From Vibrio maritimus (GTDB lineage: Bacteria > Pseudomonadota > Gammaproteobacteria > Enterobacterales > Vibrionaceae): a DNA stretch of 64,000 nucleotides. The translations under genes were made by a program, and so were the position numbers. Each line of letters starts with the position of its first letter. The first letter of the stretch is position 1. Positions 1-9,575 of this stretch are shown here, piece after piece. The DNA lies in contig BBMT01000005.1 in assembly GCA_000755425.1 (NCBI GenBank), positions 340,842-404,841 of the forward strand, given 5' to 3'. Under the pieces are notes generated by a model. The model had not been told where the DNA came from and did not search any database. It saw only the letters and a list, made by a program, of their open reading frames with translations.

Positions 1-698
1 TCCAAAGTGATGCTTCGATGGCAATTCGAGTATTGTCGGGTAGTGTTCGGTTTCGCCAAGTTCAACGAACTGGGAATGCAGATAGTCTTTTCCCGAAACG
101 CAAGGACAGGTTAGTACCTCAATACCTTGTGGTTTTAACTGCTGACTAAGGTAGAGTGCAGTGGTGCCTGTTCCTGATGGCAGCGCCACTTTGATGTTAC
201 GACCCTTTTCAAATCTTGACCAGGAGAGGATCTCATCGGCAAGTTTGCTGATTCCTTGTTTGGCATCTTGAAAATGACCGCCTTCAGGAATGATCAAACA
301 TTCAGGGTCTTTTTCATGCTGCTTCGCGATAAACGAAGAGGGGTGAGGGGCCTTTTCACCAAATATGTTTCTAAGTGAAACGACTTCAGCCCCCAGCTCC
401 AATGCGGTGCGATAATTCCCCATTGGGTTCTCGTCCAACCAAGCTGGTTTATGAGCTACATAATAGGTCAGTTTGAGCCCTTTTATTTTGGCTAAAGCTG
501 CGAGTGAGGTCAGCGAGTTTGCTTGAGCGGAACCCCAACCAATGAGTCGAGTTTTCCCTTCCAGTGGCTGCTCTAGCGTAGCATGAATTTTCGAGCTTTG
601 TTGCCATTAAAGTGTCCATGAAGCAGATCATCTCTTTTTAAAAAAAAATGATGCCCTTGGAAGTGATGTTCGGTGACTGGGCTGTCATTAAGCTTCAT
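1..698 (-). CDS. 1-aminocyclopropane-1-carboxylate deaminase / D-cysteine desulfhydrase family protein (3' end outside window, one frameshift)
   Basis: PLP-dependent fold-type II enzyme, probably a D-cysteine desulfhydrase or ACC-deaminase-like protein. Reading leftward from ATG at 698 the protein begins MKLNDSPVTEHHF and reaches NGNKARKF, the usual PLP-lysine region of this family. The frame then breaks near 584: one base appears to be missing, giving a false stop. It resumes as ATLEQPLEGKTRLIGWGSAQ, with LPSGTGTTALYL (phosphate-binding type loop) further on. The gene runs off the left edge, so the C-terminus is not visible. Substrate cannot be decided from sequence. It is divergent from arnB and unlikely to be functionally linked to it. 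Confidence 0.75.
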
Positions 699-1144
699 GA
701 GCGCTACCTTTATGTGACACTAGGCAATAAATGGGGAGCGAAGTGTACTCTTTGATGTTGATAGTTACAAACGAAGAGACGACAAATCGTTACATAGTTA
801 AACCAGTTGCTGTGCCAGAATAGCGAATATAGGGATAGCTTGTCCGCTCGCTAAATTGACACAAATTTAACGTTGCGCCATTTTTCCGGTTTTTTGGTGA
901 AAAATTGCGGGGCAAACGTTCAGTTGTGGGGCTTTCTTGGACGAAACGTGTCATTAGCGCTATTTTGCTAATGAAAATGGGTGAACAATGATTTGTTTTG
1001 CTAATGGTTGTCGACTATATGTACAGAATGTCAATGTTTTGTGTGGTAAGTCGATATCAAGCCTTTTAATTCTTTGAACGCCCTAGTAAACTTTGGTGTC
1101 AAATTTTCGTGCACAGCGTCACGAACTAACTGTGAGTTTAAAAA
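699..1144. other. Intergenic region between the divergent deaminase and arnB
   Basis: About 445 bp with no convincing gene. It must hold the arnB promoter. No clear -35/-10 pair stands out to me. The only structure I can point to is a pair of identical 11-bp direct repeats (see next entry). The segment around 880-960 is rich in short T and G runs but forms no obvious terminator. Confidence 0.5.
963..1006. promoter_or_regulatory. 11-bp direct repeat upstream of arnB
   Basis: TTTTGCTAATG occurs at 963-973 and again at 996-1006, 33 bp apart, about three helical turns on one face of the helix. Direct repeats of this spacing are typical of response-regulator operators, and arn operons in other bacteria are controlled by two-component systems. 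That link is inference only. The repeats lie about 140-180 bp upstream of the arnB start. Confidence 0.3.
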
Positions 1145-2305
1145 ATGAGCCAGTCCTTTCTTCCATTATGTCGACCAGCTGTCGACGAGCAAGATATTCA
1201 GTCTGTCGTGGATGTCCTTCGTTCAGGTTGGATCACCACCGGTCCCAAAAACGCAGAATTAGAATCTAAGATCTCGGAGCATACTGGCGCACCACATAGC
1301 GTAGCGTTAAGTAGTGCGACGGCAGGTATGCATCTTGTTCTTCTTGCGATGGGCATTGGACCTGGCGATGAAGTCATCACGCCTTCATTAACATGGGTTT
1401 CAACGGTCAACATGATCACTTTGGTGGGTGCGAAACCCGTCTTTGTTGATGTGGATGCTGATACCTTAATGACAGACGCAGCGAAGATCGAGCCACTTAT
1501 TACCGATAAGACCAAGCTGATTATCCCTGTGCACTATGCAGGTGCTGCGCTGGATCTTGACCCTATTTACGCCCTTGGCGAGAAGTACAATATTCCAGTG
1601 ATTGAAGATGCGGCGCATGCTCTCGGCACAGAATATAAAGGTCAGCCAATCGGTCACCGTGGTTCTTGCTTGTTCTCTACCCATGCTATTAAGAATGTGA
1701 CGACAGCAGAAGGCGGTATTTTTACCACTCACGATGCTGAGTTGGCTGATAAAGTGCGCCGCCTTAAATTCCATGGTTTAGGCGTAGATGCCTTTGACCG
1801 AGAAACACAAGGCCGCGCGCCACAAGCTGAAGTGGTTGAACCTGGCTTTAAATACAACATGCCAGACATCTGTGCCGTTCTTGCGCTTGGTCAGATGGAT
1901 CGTATCGATGAAATCACTGCCAAACGTACCGAGATTGCGCTCACCTACCGCAGCAAGCTTGAGTCAATCAAAGGTGTTACGCCACTTGGTTTGGCTTCTC
2001 ACGATCACAAACACTGCTGGCACCTAATGATTGTCAGAGTGGACCCTGCGGTTGCAGGTTTGACTCGCGATGATCTTATTGCAGCATTAAAAGAGAAAGG
2101 CATTGGCGCCGGAATTCACTTCAAGGCTTGCCACACTCAAAAATACTACCGCGAGAATTACGCGGAGCTATTTGGGGACATCAACCCGAATCTTCAGAAT
2201 ACCGAACGTAACAGTAATCAAATCTGCTCGTTGCCGCTCTTCCCTGACATGACTCAGGATGATGTAGAGCGCGTAGTGAGTGCCGTGTCAGAGATAATTG
2301 GATAA
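1145..2305 (+). CDS. arnB: UDP-4-amino-4-deoxy-L-arabinose--oxoglutarate aminotransferase ArnB
   Basis: PLP-dependent aminotransferase (DegT/DnrJ/EryC1 family) that transaminates UDP-4-keto-arabinose with glutamate to give UDP-L-Ara4N in the cytoplasm. At 386 aa it is about the size of enterobacterial ArnB (about 385 aa). Visible family features are the substrate/PLP region SSATAGMHL near residue 58, EDAAHALG near residue 155, and the PLP lysine in [15 protein letters not shown] near residue 183. First gene of the arn operon; arnC starts 3 bp after its stop. The product step sits between the two activities of ArnA. Frame intact. Confidence 0.95.
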   Translation: MSQSFLPLCRPAVDEQDIQSVVDVLRSGWITTGPKNAELESKISEHTGAPHSVALSSATAGMHLVLLAMGIGPGDEVITPSLTWVSTVNMITLVGAKPVFVDVDADTLMTDAAKIEPLITDKTKLIIPVHYAGAALDLDPIYALGEKYNIPVIEDAAHALGTEYKGQPIGHRGSCLFSTHAIKNVTTAEGGIFTTHDAELADKVRRLKFHGLGVDAFDRETQGRAPQAEVVEPGFKYNMPDICAVLALGQMDRIDEITAKRTEIALTYRSKLESIKGVTPLGLASHDHKHCWHLMIVRVDPAVAGLTRDDLIAALKEKGIGAGIHFKACHTQKYYRENYAELFGDINPNLQNTERNSNQICSLPLFPDMTQDDVERVVSAVSEIIG

Positions 2306-2308
2306 ACC

Positions 2309-3306
2309 ATGAAACACACTGAAGCCATAAACTTCGTGTCTATCGTTATACCGGTATACAACGAAGAAAACTGTCTGCAAGAACTGATTGATCGCACAAC
2401 GAAAGCCAGTGATAGCCTTGGTAAAGACTACGAGCTGATCTTAGTTGATGACGGCAGTCGTGACCGCAGCGCAGAAATCATTGAGCAAGCATCGGAAAAA
2501 GAAGGTAGCCACGTAGTTGGCGTTATCCTCAACCGCAACTACGGTCAGCACAATGCGATCATGGCGGGTTTCGAGCAAGTTCGTGGTGATCTGATAATTA
2601 CTCTCGATGCGGATCTTCAAAACCCACCAGAAGAGATCCCAAACCTAGTCGCTAAGGCTGAAGAAGGTTTTGATTCTGTGGGTACTGTTCGTAAGAATCG
2701 CCAAGACAGCGCGCTTCGTCGTTATCCATCAAAGCTTATTAATAAGTTAGTCAAACGCTCTACTGGCGTTGAAATGAATGACTATGGCTGTATGCTTCGT
2801 GCCTACCGCCGTCACGTTGTTGATGCGATGCTTGAGTGTCATGAGCGCAGCACCTTTATTCCCGTTCTGGCAAACGGCTTTTCTCGTCACACAACAGAAA
2901 TCGACGTTCACCACGACGAGCGAGCCGATGGCGAGTCGAAATATAGCTTTATGAAGCTCATTAGCCTAATGTTTGACTTGATTACCAGTATGACAACCGC
3001 GCCATTGCGTTTGCTAAGCATTGTTGGTGGTGGTATCGCTGCAGCAGGTATCGCGTTTGGCATTATCTTGATGCTGATGCGCATTATGTTTGGTTCTGAG
3101 TGGGCAGGCGATGGTCTGTTTACGCTGTTTGCTATCCTATTTGTATTTGTGGGTGCGCAGTTTGTCGGTCTAGGTTTACTCGGAGATACATTGGCCGCAT
3201 ATACTCTGATGTTAGAGCGCGCCCTCGTTTCTACGTGCAAGACGTGCTGGTGGGTGAAGCCACTAAGCAAGCCCGTGAAACTGATGAATTAAAGAATAAA
3301 GAATAA
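2309..3306 (+). CDS. arnC: Undecaprenyl-phosphate 4-deoxy-4-formamido-L-arabinose transferase ArnC (one frameshift)
   Basis: GT2 glycosyltransferase that moves formylated Ara4N from UDP to undecaprenyl phosphate at the inner face of the inner membrane. The N-terminal GT-A domain shows [16 protein letters not shown] and [11 protein letters not shown] (DxD-type). Two C-terminal membrane segments follow (around residues 235-300). The frame breaks near 3185: the uninterrupted reading ends in an unrelated tail at 3292. Restoring one base gives the family ending [17 protein letters not shown] and a stop at 3306, for 332 aa. Starts 3 bp after arnB and is followed 24 bp later by arnA. Confidence 0.92.
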
Positions 3307-3330
3307 GATTTATATCCAGAGGAATATTCC

Positions 3331-5313
3331 ATGAAAGTAGTAGTGTTTGCCTACCACAATATCGGTTGTACTGGCGTTCGTAGCTTGCTGGAAGCAGGTG
3401 TGGAAATCGAAGCGGTATTCACCCATGTTGATGACAGCAACGAGAATGTGTTTTTTGAATCTGTAGCAAAACTTGCAGCTAAAAACGGTATTCCAGTTTA
3501 CGCACCAGAAGACGTGAACCACCCTCTATGGGTTGAAAAGATCCGTGCAATGAAGCCAGATGCATTGTTCTCATTCTACTATCGCAACATGATCAGCCAA
3601 GAAGTGCTGGATATTGCACCAAAAGGTGGCTTTAACCTACACGGTTCTCTGCTTCCTACTTACCGCGGCCGTGCTCCAATTAACTGGGCACTAGTGAACG
3701 GTGAAACAGAGACAGGTGTAACGCTACACAAAATGGTTCAAAAAGCAGATGCTGGTGACATCGTAGGTCAAGAGAAGATCGCGATCACTGACGAAGACAC
3801 TGCTGAAACGCTGCATAAGCGTATGAACGTTGCATCTAGTGATTTGCTAAGCAAAGTACTACCAACAATCGTTGATGGTTCTTTCAAAGCGACAGCTCAA
3901 GACGAAAGCAAAGCAACCTACTTTGGCCGTCGCACTCCAGCTGACGGTGAGATTAAGTGGTCTAACGATTCTCGCACCGTATTTAATCTAGTGCGTGCAG
4001 TGACTGAACCATTCCCTGGTGCATTCACTTTCCTAGGTGAGCGTAAGCTTATTATCTGGAACGCAGAAGCAAGCGACAAAACTTACGATGTGACTCCGGG
4101 TACTATCGTCGCTACATCACCACTAACAATCGCTTGTGCTCAAGGCTCATTGATTGTTAAGTCAGGTGAAGCGGAAAACGGTCTTTACCTAGGTGGCGAG
4201 CAGCTAGCTGCTGAGCTTCACCTTGTTGAAGGCATGCGCTTTGGTCCTCAAGCAAGTGCACTTATTAAACGCTAAGAAGCGTCAAAAAGTACTTATCCTT
4301 GGTGCTAACGGCTTCATCGGTACTCACCTAACTAAACGTCTTCTAGAGACGGTGGTTACGAAGTTTATGCAATGGACATGAACTCGAACCAAATCGAAGA
4401 GCACCTAAGCCACCCAGATTTCCACTTCGTTGAAGGTGATATCACAATCCACAACGAGTGGATCGAATACCACGTTAAGAAGTGTGACATCATTCTTCCA
4501 CTAGTGGCTATCGCAACACCAATCGAATACACGCGTAACCCACTTCGCGTATTCGAACTCGACTTTGAAGAGAACCTGAAGATCGTTCGTGCGTGTGTGA
4601 AATATAACAAGCGCATCATCTTCCCATCGACGTCAGAAGTGTACGGTATGTCGACGGATCCTGAGTTCAACGAAGATACCTCTCCATTGATCGTTGGTCC
4701 TATCAACCGTCAGCGCTGGATCTACTCAGTATCTAAACAGCTACTTGACCGTGTTATCTGGGCTTATGGTAAGAAAGACGGCCTTAAGTTCACGCTATTC
4801 CGTCCGTTCAACTGGATGGGTCCACGCCTAGACAGCTTGAACTCTGCACGTATCGGTTCTAGCCGCGCGATCACTCAGCTTATCCTAAACCTAGTTGAAG
4901 GTACGCCGATCAAACTTATCGACGGTGGCGAACAGAAGCGTTGTTTCACTGACATCTCTGAAGCGATTGAAGCGCTATTCCGCATCATCGAGAACAAAGA
5001 AGGTCTGTGTGACGGTCAAATCATCAACATCGGTGCACCAGAAAACGAAGCGAGCATCAAAGAGCTTGCTGAGACACTGGTTGAGAAGTTTGAGAACCAC
5101 CCACTGCGTGACCAGTTCCCTCCATTTGCTGGCTACAACCTAGTAGAAAGCAAAGCGTTCTACGGTGACGGCTACCAAGATGTTCAACACCGTAAACCAA
5201 GCATCGCAAACGCGAAGAAACTGCTTGATTGGGAACCAACAGTTCACATGAACGACACAATCGAAGAGACACTAGATTTCTTCCTTAAAGGTGCAGTAGC
5301 AGAAGATAAGTAA
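3331..5313 (+). CDS. arnA: Bifunctional ArnA: UDP-Ara4N formyltransferase / UDP-glucuronate oxidative decarboxylase (two compensating indels)
   Basis: Two-domain cytoplasmic enzyme. Residues 1 to about 305 form the 10-formyl-THF-dependent formyltransferase ([20 protein letters not shown]). The C-terminal SDR domain makes UDP-4-keto-arabinose from UDP-GlcA, with the NAD motif GANGFIG and the SxxxY...YxxxK region around STSEVYGM and [10 protein letters not shown] false in-frame TAA lies at 4273-4275. The protein reads through in the +1 frame ([18 protein letters not shown]) and returns near 4348. The two shifts cancel, so the restored length is 660 aa, the same as E. coli ArnA. I treat it as one gene, not two. 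The stop overlaps the arnD start by one base. Confidence 0.93.
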
Positions 5314-6227
5314 TGGAACAGAATGAAGTCACTAAAGTCGGTCTTCGTATCGATGTAGACACTTTCCGAGGTACCAAACTTGGTGTACCAAAGCTACTCG
5401 AGATTTTCGAGAAGCACGGAGTGAAGGCTTCATTCTTCTTTACTGTTGGACCTGATAACATGGGGCGCCATATATGGCGCCTTTTGCGTCCTGCATTTTT
5501 GAAGAAGATGCTTCGCTCAAAAGCTGCGAGCTTATACGGCTACGACATCCTGATCCGTGGCACTATTTGGCCTGGGCCAGTGATTGGTAAAAAGCTCCGT
5601 CACATCATAGAAGCGACCGATACTGCGGGTCATGAAATTGGCTTACATGCTTGGGATCATCACAAATGGCAGATGAAAACTGACACAATGTCAGCAGAAC
5701 AGCTGCGCAGTGAGATCACCAAAGGCTACGATATGCTAAAGGCAATCACTGGTCGTGACCTGCCTTGCAGTGCGGTTGCCGGTTGGCGCTGTACAGATCA
5801 AACTTTGGTTGAAAAAGACGCGTTTCCTTTCCAATATAACAGTGACTGTCGTGGTGACTCTATCTTCTCTCCTGGTGAGGGAATGGCGCCGCAAATTCCT
5901 GTTACACTTCCTACTTATGATGAGTTAGTCGGCCAAGATGGTGTCGACAATAGCAACTACAATGACGCTATCCTTAAGCTCATCAAGCGTGATGCTCTAA
6001 ATGTTTACACCATTCATGCGGAAGTCGAAGGGATAGTTTGTGCTGACATGTTTGAAGAATTGATTGTCAGAGCTAAGCAACAGAATATAGAATTCGTGCC
6101 CATGATAGATCTGCTTCAAGAAGCAGAGATGCCACTTCCAAAAGATTCGATAAAAAACATCGAGATGGAAGGGCGAGAAGGGTGGCTAACGCACCAAGCG
6201 TCTTTTGTTGAGCGCATGGGGCTTTAG
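5313..6227 (+). CDS. arnD: 4-deoxy-4-formamido-L-arabinose-phosphoundecaprenol deformylase ArnD
   Basis: Polysaccharide-deacetylase-fold enzyme (NodB-like) that removes the formyl group from undecaprenyl-P-Ara4FN before flipping. The first catalytic motif reads GLRIDVDTFRG; the metal-binding motif is GHEIGLHAWDHHKWQ. The 304 aa length is close to the enterobacterial protein. ATG overlaps the arnA stop (TAATG), implying translational coupling. It is the last gene of the first arn block; an inverted repeat and a terminator-like hairpin follow before arnT. Frame intact. Confidence 0.93.
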   Translation: MEQNEVTKVGLRIDVDTFRGTKLGVPKLLEIFEKHGVKASFFFTVGPDNMGRHIWRLLRPAFLKKMLRSKAASLYGYDILIRGTIWPGPVIGKKLRHIIEATDTAGHEIGLHAWDHHKWQMKTDTMSAEQLRSEITKGYDMLKAITGRDLPCSAVAGWRCTDQTLVEKDAFPFQYNSDCRGDSIFSPGEGMAPQIPVTLPTYDELVGQDGVDNSNYNDAILKLIKRDALNVYTIHAEVEGIVCADMFEELIVRAKQQNIEFVPMIDLLQEAEMPLPKDSIKNIEMEGREGWLTHQASFVERMGL

Positions 6228-6248
6228 TTGCGGCGCGTTGGGTTTTAG

Positions 6249-6391
6249 TTTCTTGTGCGCTGTTTTTACCCCCTCTAACTCCCCCGGCTACGCGCCGCGT
6301 TATTAAGGGGGAACCAGACAGGCAAAGCTTGTTGCTTTTGCTCCTCCCTTAATAAGGGGAGGCTGGGAGGGGTAAACAGCGCGCAAAGAAA
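6249..6391. repeat. Long imperfect inverted-repeat element between arnD and arnT
   Basis: Outer arms of about 25 bp, 6249-6275 and 6367-6391, are inverted copies (TTTCTTGTGCGCTGTTTTTA against TTTCTTTGCGCGCTGTTTAC on the opposite strand). Inside lie G- and C-rich runs and a near-palindromic core around 6343-6362. Total length is about 143 bp with no open frame. It resembles a short palindromic intergenic repeat or MITE rather than a simple terminator. No second copy was seen in this window. Confidence 0.7.
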
Positions 6392-6425
6392 CAACACAAC
6401 AACATTATCAAGTGCCATCAATCAG

Positions 6426-6449
6426 AGCCCATGACTTCATGGGCTTTTA
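6426..6449 (+). terminator. Terminator-like hairpin between arnD and arnT
   Basis: AGCCCATGA-CT-TCATGGGCT (6426-6445) followed by a short T run at 6446-6448. The T tract is weak, so this may be an attenuator that lowers arnTEF expression relative to arnBCAD rather than a full stop. The arnT ribosome binding region (GGATGAAGA) follows directly. Confidence 0.55.
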
Positions 6450-6465
6450 TTCAATTGGATGAAGA

Positions 6466-8118
6466 ATGCAACAATCACGAATTAATTGGGCGGTATGGGT
6501 ACCGCTGTTTTTTATCGCGCTTTACATATTACCGCTCGATTTGCGTCCGTTGTGGTCGCCAGATGAACTCCGTTATGGTGAGATCTCTCGTGAGATGGTC
6601 GCGTCAGGAAATTGGATTGTTCCTACCTTTAACGACCTGCGCTATTTTGAAAAGCCGATCATGGGCTATTGGTTCAATGCTATCGCTCAAGTAGTATTTG
6701 GTGATACTAATTTCGCTGTGCGTATTGCTTCAGCACTGGCAACCTTAGGTGGTGCGTTATTCTTGGTGTCGCTAGTAAGTCGTATGTCTGACCGACGTCA
6801 AGGCTGGTTAACTGCAGGCGTGTTCTTGAGCATGTTTATGGTAGCCGCAATTGGTACCTATAGTGTACTAGATGGCATGCTCGCATTTTGGCTAACGGCC
6901 TGTTATGCCGCGTTCTATTTTGCCACAGAAGCAACGAGTACTAAGCAGCGCTGGCTGCATTATGGTCTCGCGGGTTTCTTTTGTGGTTGTGCAGTTCTTA
7001 CCAAAGGCTTCCTTGCCCTAGCACTGCCAGTGATTGTAGTTGTGCCATACATGATTTTGCAAAAGCAGTTCCTCGAGATCCTTCGTTGGGGCTGGTGGGT
7101 GATGCTGATTGCATTTATCACCTGTTTACCTTGGTCTCTTGCGATCCATGCTGCTGAACCTGACTACTGGAACTACTTCTTCTGGGAAGAGCACATTCAC
7201 CGTTTCTCAGCAGAAGATGCACAACACGCAGCACCGATTTGGTATTACGTTCCGTTCCTATTTTTAGGGACGCTTCCTTGGGTGTTCTGGGCGCCATCAG
7301 CGACTGTTCAGCTTAAAGGTGAGCTTAGCAAGCCGCTGATTCGTTACTCCATTTTGTGGGCGTTGATGCCGTTTCTACTGTTCTCTTATGCGAGCGGTAA
7401 GCTGGCGACCTACATCTTGCCTTGTATGGCACCGATTGCGATTTTGCTGACACACGGCATTCTTAAAGCGTATAGCAAGAAAGCGAAAGGCTTAACGATT
7501 GGCTCTCTGATTAACGGTGCATTCTTCGCGATTGTAGCGATCACGTTGATGGTTATGTTTTTCATGGGTAAGCTGCCATTGGATGAAACCGAGTCGTACC
7601 GTCCTTGGATTGCTTTGTTTATCTTAGGTTTTTGGGCTGCATGTGCATTTTTTGCCGCTAAAGCTAAGTTGTTTGAGCACAAGTTCGCAGCTTATATGCT
7701 ATCTCCACTAGCGTTGTTTGCACTGTTCTCAACCGTGGTACCAAACACGACCATTGATTCAAAAATGCCAGGTCGTTTCATGGAAGAGCTAGCACCGAAA
7801 GTTACCGACGAAATGGTGCTGATTGCCGACTACCCAGACACAATGTCAGCACTAAACTGGTATCTAAAACGCACTGATGTCTACTTAACCAAAGGTATGG
7901 GTGAAGTCGATTATGGTTTAGCTTATGACGATGCCAATCATCGTTGGGTACCATTTGCAGATCTAGGTGACTTTATTAAAGAGAAGCAAAAGACGGCGCC
8001 AGTACTGCTTCACTTTAGGAACTTGCCGGCATTGCCAGCTGACTTCCCTGTGGCAGATGATCACGTTGATCGTGGTCGCTATCATGCGTTGATCTTCAAT
8101 AAAGTACCGGCTGAGTGA
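6466..8118 (+). CDS. arnT: Lipid A 4-amino-4-deoxy-L-arabinose transferase ArnT
   Basis: Inner-membrane glycosyltransferase (PMT-like, GT83) that moves L-Ara4N from undecaprenyl phosphate to lipid A phosphates on the periplasmic side, giving resistance to cationic peptides and polymyxin. At 550 aa it equals the E. coli length. Many hydrophobic segments follow an N-terminal stretch, with the family-typical first loop SPDELRYGEISREMV and NDLRYFEKPIMGYWF. ATG at 6466 is preceded by GGATGAAGA. Its stop overlaps the arnE start. Frame intact. Confidence 0.95.
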   Translation: MQQSRINWAVWVPLFFIALYILPLDLRPLWSPDELRYGEISREMVASGNWIVPTFNDLRYFEKPIMGYWFNAIAQVVFGDTNFAVRIASALATLGGALFLVSLVSRMSDRRQGWLTAGVFLSMFMVAAIGTYSVLDGMLAFWLTACYAAFYFATEATSTKQRWLHYGLAGFFCGCAVLTKGFLALALPVIVVVPYMILQKQFLEILRWGWWVMLIAFITCLPWSLAIHAAEPDYWNYFFWEEHIHRFSAEDAQHAAPIWYYVPFLFLGTLPWVFWAPSATVQLKGELSKPLIRYSILWALMPFLLFSYASGKLATYILPCMAPIAILLTHGILKAYSKKAKGLTIGSLINGAFFAIVAITLMVMFFMGKLPLDETESYRPWIALFILGFWAACAFFAAKAKLFEHKFAAYMLSPLALFALFSTVVPNTTIDSKMPGRFMEELAPKVTDEMVLIADYPDTMSALNWYLKRTDVYLTKGMGEVDYGLAYDDANHRWVPFADLGDFIKEKQKTAPVLLHFRNLPALPADFPVADDHVDRGRYHALIFNKVPAE

Positions 8119-8465
8119 TGACAGTACTGCTGTACATCATTTCTGTACTGGCTAGCTCGCTAAGTCAATACTGGCAAAAGCGAGCAGCTATGTACTTTGA
8201 AGAGAATCCGCAGCTGACGATGATTGGGAAGCTATTTAGCTTCCCAATGATTTTGGGAATTGGCTTTTTGGGTACCAGCGCGATTACTTGGCTTGGTGTA
8301 TTGAGCCAGTGGGACGTGTCAGTCGCTTATCCTTTACTTAGTGTCAACTTTGTCATCATGTTATTGGTGTCTAAGTTTACTTTTGGGGAAGTCATTCTGC
8401 CAAGGCAATGGTTAGGTGTCATGATGATCATGATTGGCATCGGTATCATTGGGGGCGCACACTGA
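8115..8465 (+). CDS. arnE: Undecaprenyl-phosphate-Ara4N flippase subunit ArnE
   Basis: Small EmrE/SMR-type membrane protein, 116 aa, with about four transmembrane helices. It forms the flippase that carries undecaprenyl-P-L-Ara4N across the inner membrane together with ArnF. Visible features are LASSLSQYWQKRAAMYF, in the helix-1 region, and a C-terminal helix rich in Met/Ile/Gly. Start overlaps the arnT stop (ATGA) and the stop TGA overlaps the arnF start by one base, so arnT, arnE and arnF are translationally coupled. Confidence 0.88.
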   Translation: MMTVLLYIISVLASSLSQYWQKRAAMYFEENPQLTMIGKLFSFPMILGIGFLGTSAITWLGVLSQWDVSVAYPLLSVNFVIMLLVSKFTFGEVILPRQWLGVMMIMIGIGIIGGAH

Positions 8466-8905
8466 TGGTATTGAAAGATCTTAAAGCTGGGCTTCCTATT
8501 GCGCTGGTTAGTGTCGTGCTTATTTCTGTCGCACAACTGGCAATGAAGTGGGGCATGGGCGCATTGTCTGCCGGATGGGCGACACTGCAACCTGCTCTAA
8601 TGGCTATCGATGTCATAACCGTTGTCTCAGATTTCTGGCCCGCGCTACTTTGCGTCGCTATCGGTCTTGGTTGTTACGCGTTGTCTATGGGATGCTGGGT
8701 TATGGCATTGAAGCACTTGCCACTTGGTGTTGCTTACCCATTGCTTAGTCTGAGCTATGTCATAGTTTACGCTTTAGCGGTCACGCTTCCTTGGCTTGAT
8801 GAGCCATTTAGCTGGGTTAAGCTTTCTGGCATCGGCTGTATTCTCCTTGGCCTCACTCTCATCTTTACTGCAAAAAATCCAGCTCTTGAGCTGGATTTTT
8901 TATGA
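8465..8905 (+). CDS. arnF: Undecaprenyl-phosphate-Ara4N flippase subunit ArnF
   Basis: Partner of ArnE in the Ara4N lipid flippase: 146 aa, four hydrophobic helices, SMR-like. The ATG at 8465 overlaps the arnE stop and is preferred over an upstream in-frame start inside arnE. The helix-1 region VVLISVAQLAMKWGMG matches the family. The last codons (KNPALELDFL) also encode the stem of the operon's terminator, so coding and termination sequence overlap. Confidence 0.88.
   Translation: MVLKDLKAGLPIALVSVVLISVAQLAMKWGMGALSAGWATLQPALMAIDVITVVSDFWPALLCVAIGLGCYALSMGCWVMALKHLPLGVAYPLLSLSYVIVYALAVTLPWLDEPFSWVKLSGIGCILLGLTLIFTAKNPALELDFL
8872..8901. terminator. Bidirectional terminator inside the arnF 3' end
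   Basis: A perfect 14-bp inverted repeat (arms 8872-8885 and 8888-8901, loop TT) with six A on the left and six T on the right. It lies within the last codons of arnF and between convergent arnF and sypR, so it can stop transcription from both sides. Confidence 0.85.
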
Positions 8906-8927
8906 GATGTAGGTTCGTGAATACATA

Positions 8928-9575
8928 CTAACGACCGCGTCCATCGACCATGATTTTCAGAGTCTTAAACACAATATGCACGTCCGTCATTAGCCACGAT
9001 TTATACGATGAAAGCGACAGTGCGTAACTGTGGTCGAATCCAACTTTGCTGCGCACATCTTCAATACAGGTATCATAACCTTGGTTAACTTGCGCAAGTC
9101 CTGTGATGCCAGGAAGCACGTCATAAGTGCGTTCAACAAAGAATGGAATATCGTTTTCTAGTCTTTGATAGAAGTCCGGACGCTCTGGGCGCGGGCCGAT
9201 AAGCGACATATCTCCACGAAGTACATTGATAAATTGTGGTAATTCATCAAGACGTGTTTTACGCAGAAAACGGCCAACAGGTGTAATGCGAGGATCGTTT
9301 TCCGTTGCCCAAGTTGCACCAGTGCGTGATTCTGCATCGATGTACATGGTTCTAAATTTAAGCACATGGATAAAATCCATTTTTGTTGGGCTCCATTTAC
9401 CAACGCGAAGCTGCTGATAAAAAATCGGACCTTTTGAGGTTAGCTTTATCGCTAACGCAACGGGGATAAAGAAGATACCGAGAATGAGCATGCCTACGCT
9501 CGCGCCGACCAAGTCAAAGATACGCTTTGAGCTACGAATCAGAGTTTTTTCCATATTAACCTTTTTCATGTTCAT
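8928..9575 (-). CDS. sypR: Initiating sugar-1-phosphate transferase SypR
   Basis: Bacterial sugar transferase (PF02397, polyprenyl-phosphate hexose-1-phosphate transferase) that starts repeat-unit synthesis by loading the first sugar phosphate onto undecaprenyl phosphate. An N-terminal membrane segment (about residues 22-43) is followed by the family motifs [16 protein letters not shown] and [10 protein letters not shown]. Last gene of the syp-like locus, as in V. fischeri. Starts at 9575 and 9569 are both possible; AGGAG sits 7 nt before 9569, so that is the better choice. It overlaps the restored end of sypQ. Confidence 0.85.
   Translation of the reverse strand: MNMKKVNMEKTLIRSSKRIFDLVGASVGMLILGIFFIPVALAIKLTSKGPIFYQQLRVGKWSPTKMDFIHVLKFRTMYIDAESRTGATWATENDPRITPVGRFLRKTRLDELPQFINVLRGDMSLIGPRPERPDFYQRLENDIPFFVERTYDVLPGITGLAQVNQGYDTCIEDVRSKVGFDHSYALSLSSYKSWLMTDVHIVFKTLKIMVDGRGR

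Noticed and set aside
6249..6391. Insertion sequence between arnD and arnT
   Set aside because: Inverted ends exist, but there is no transposase frame and only 143 bp.
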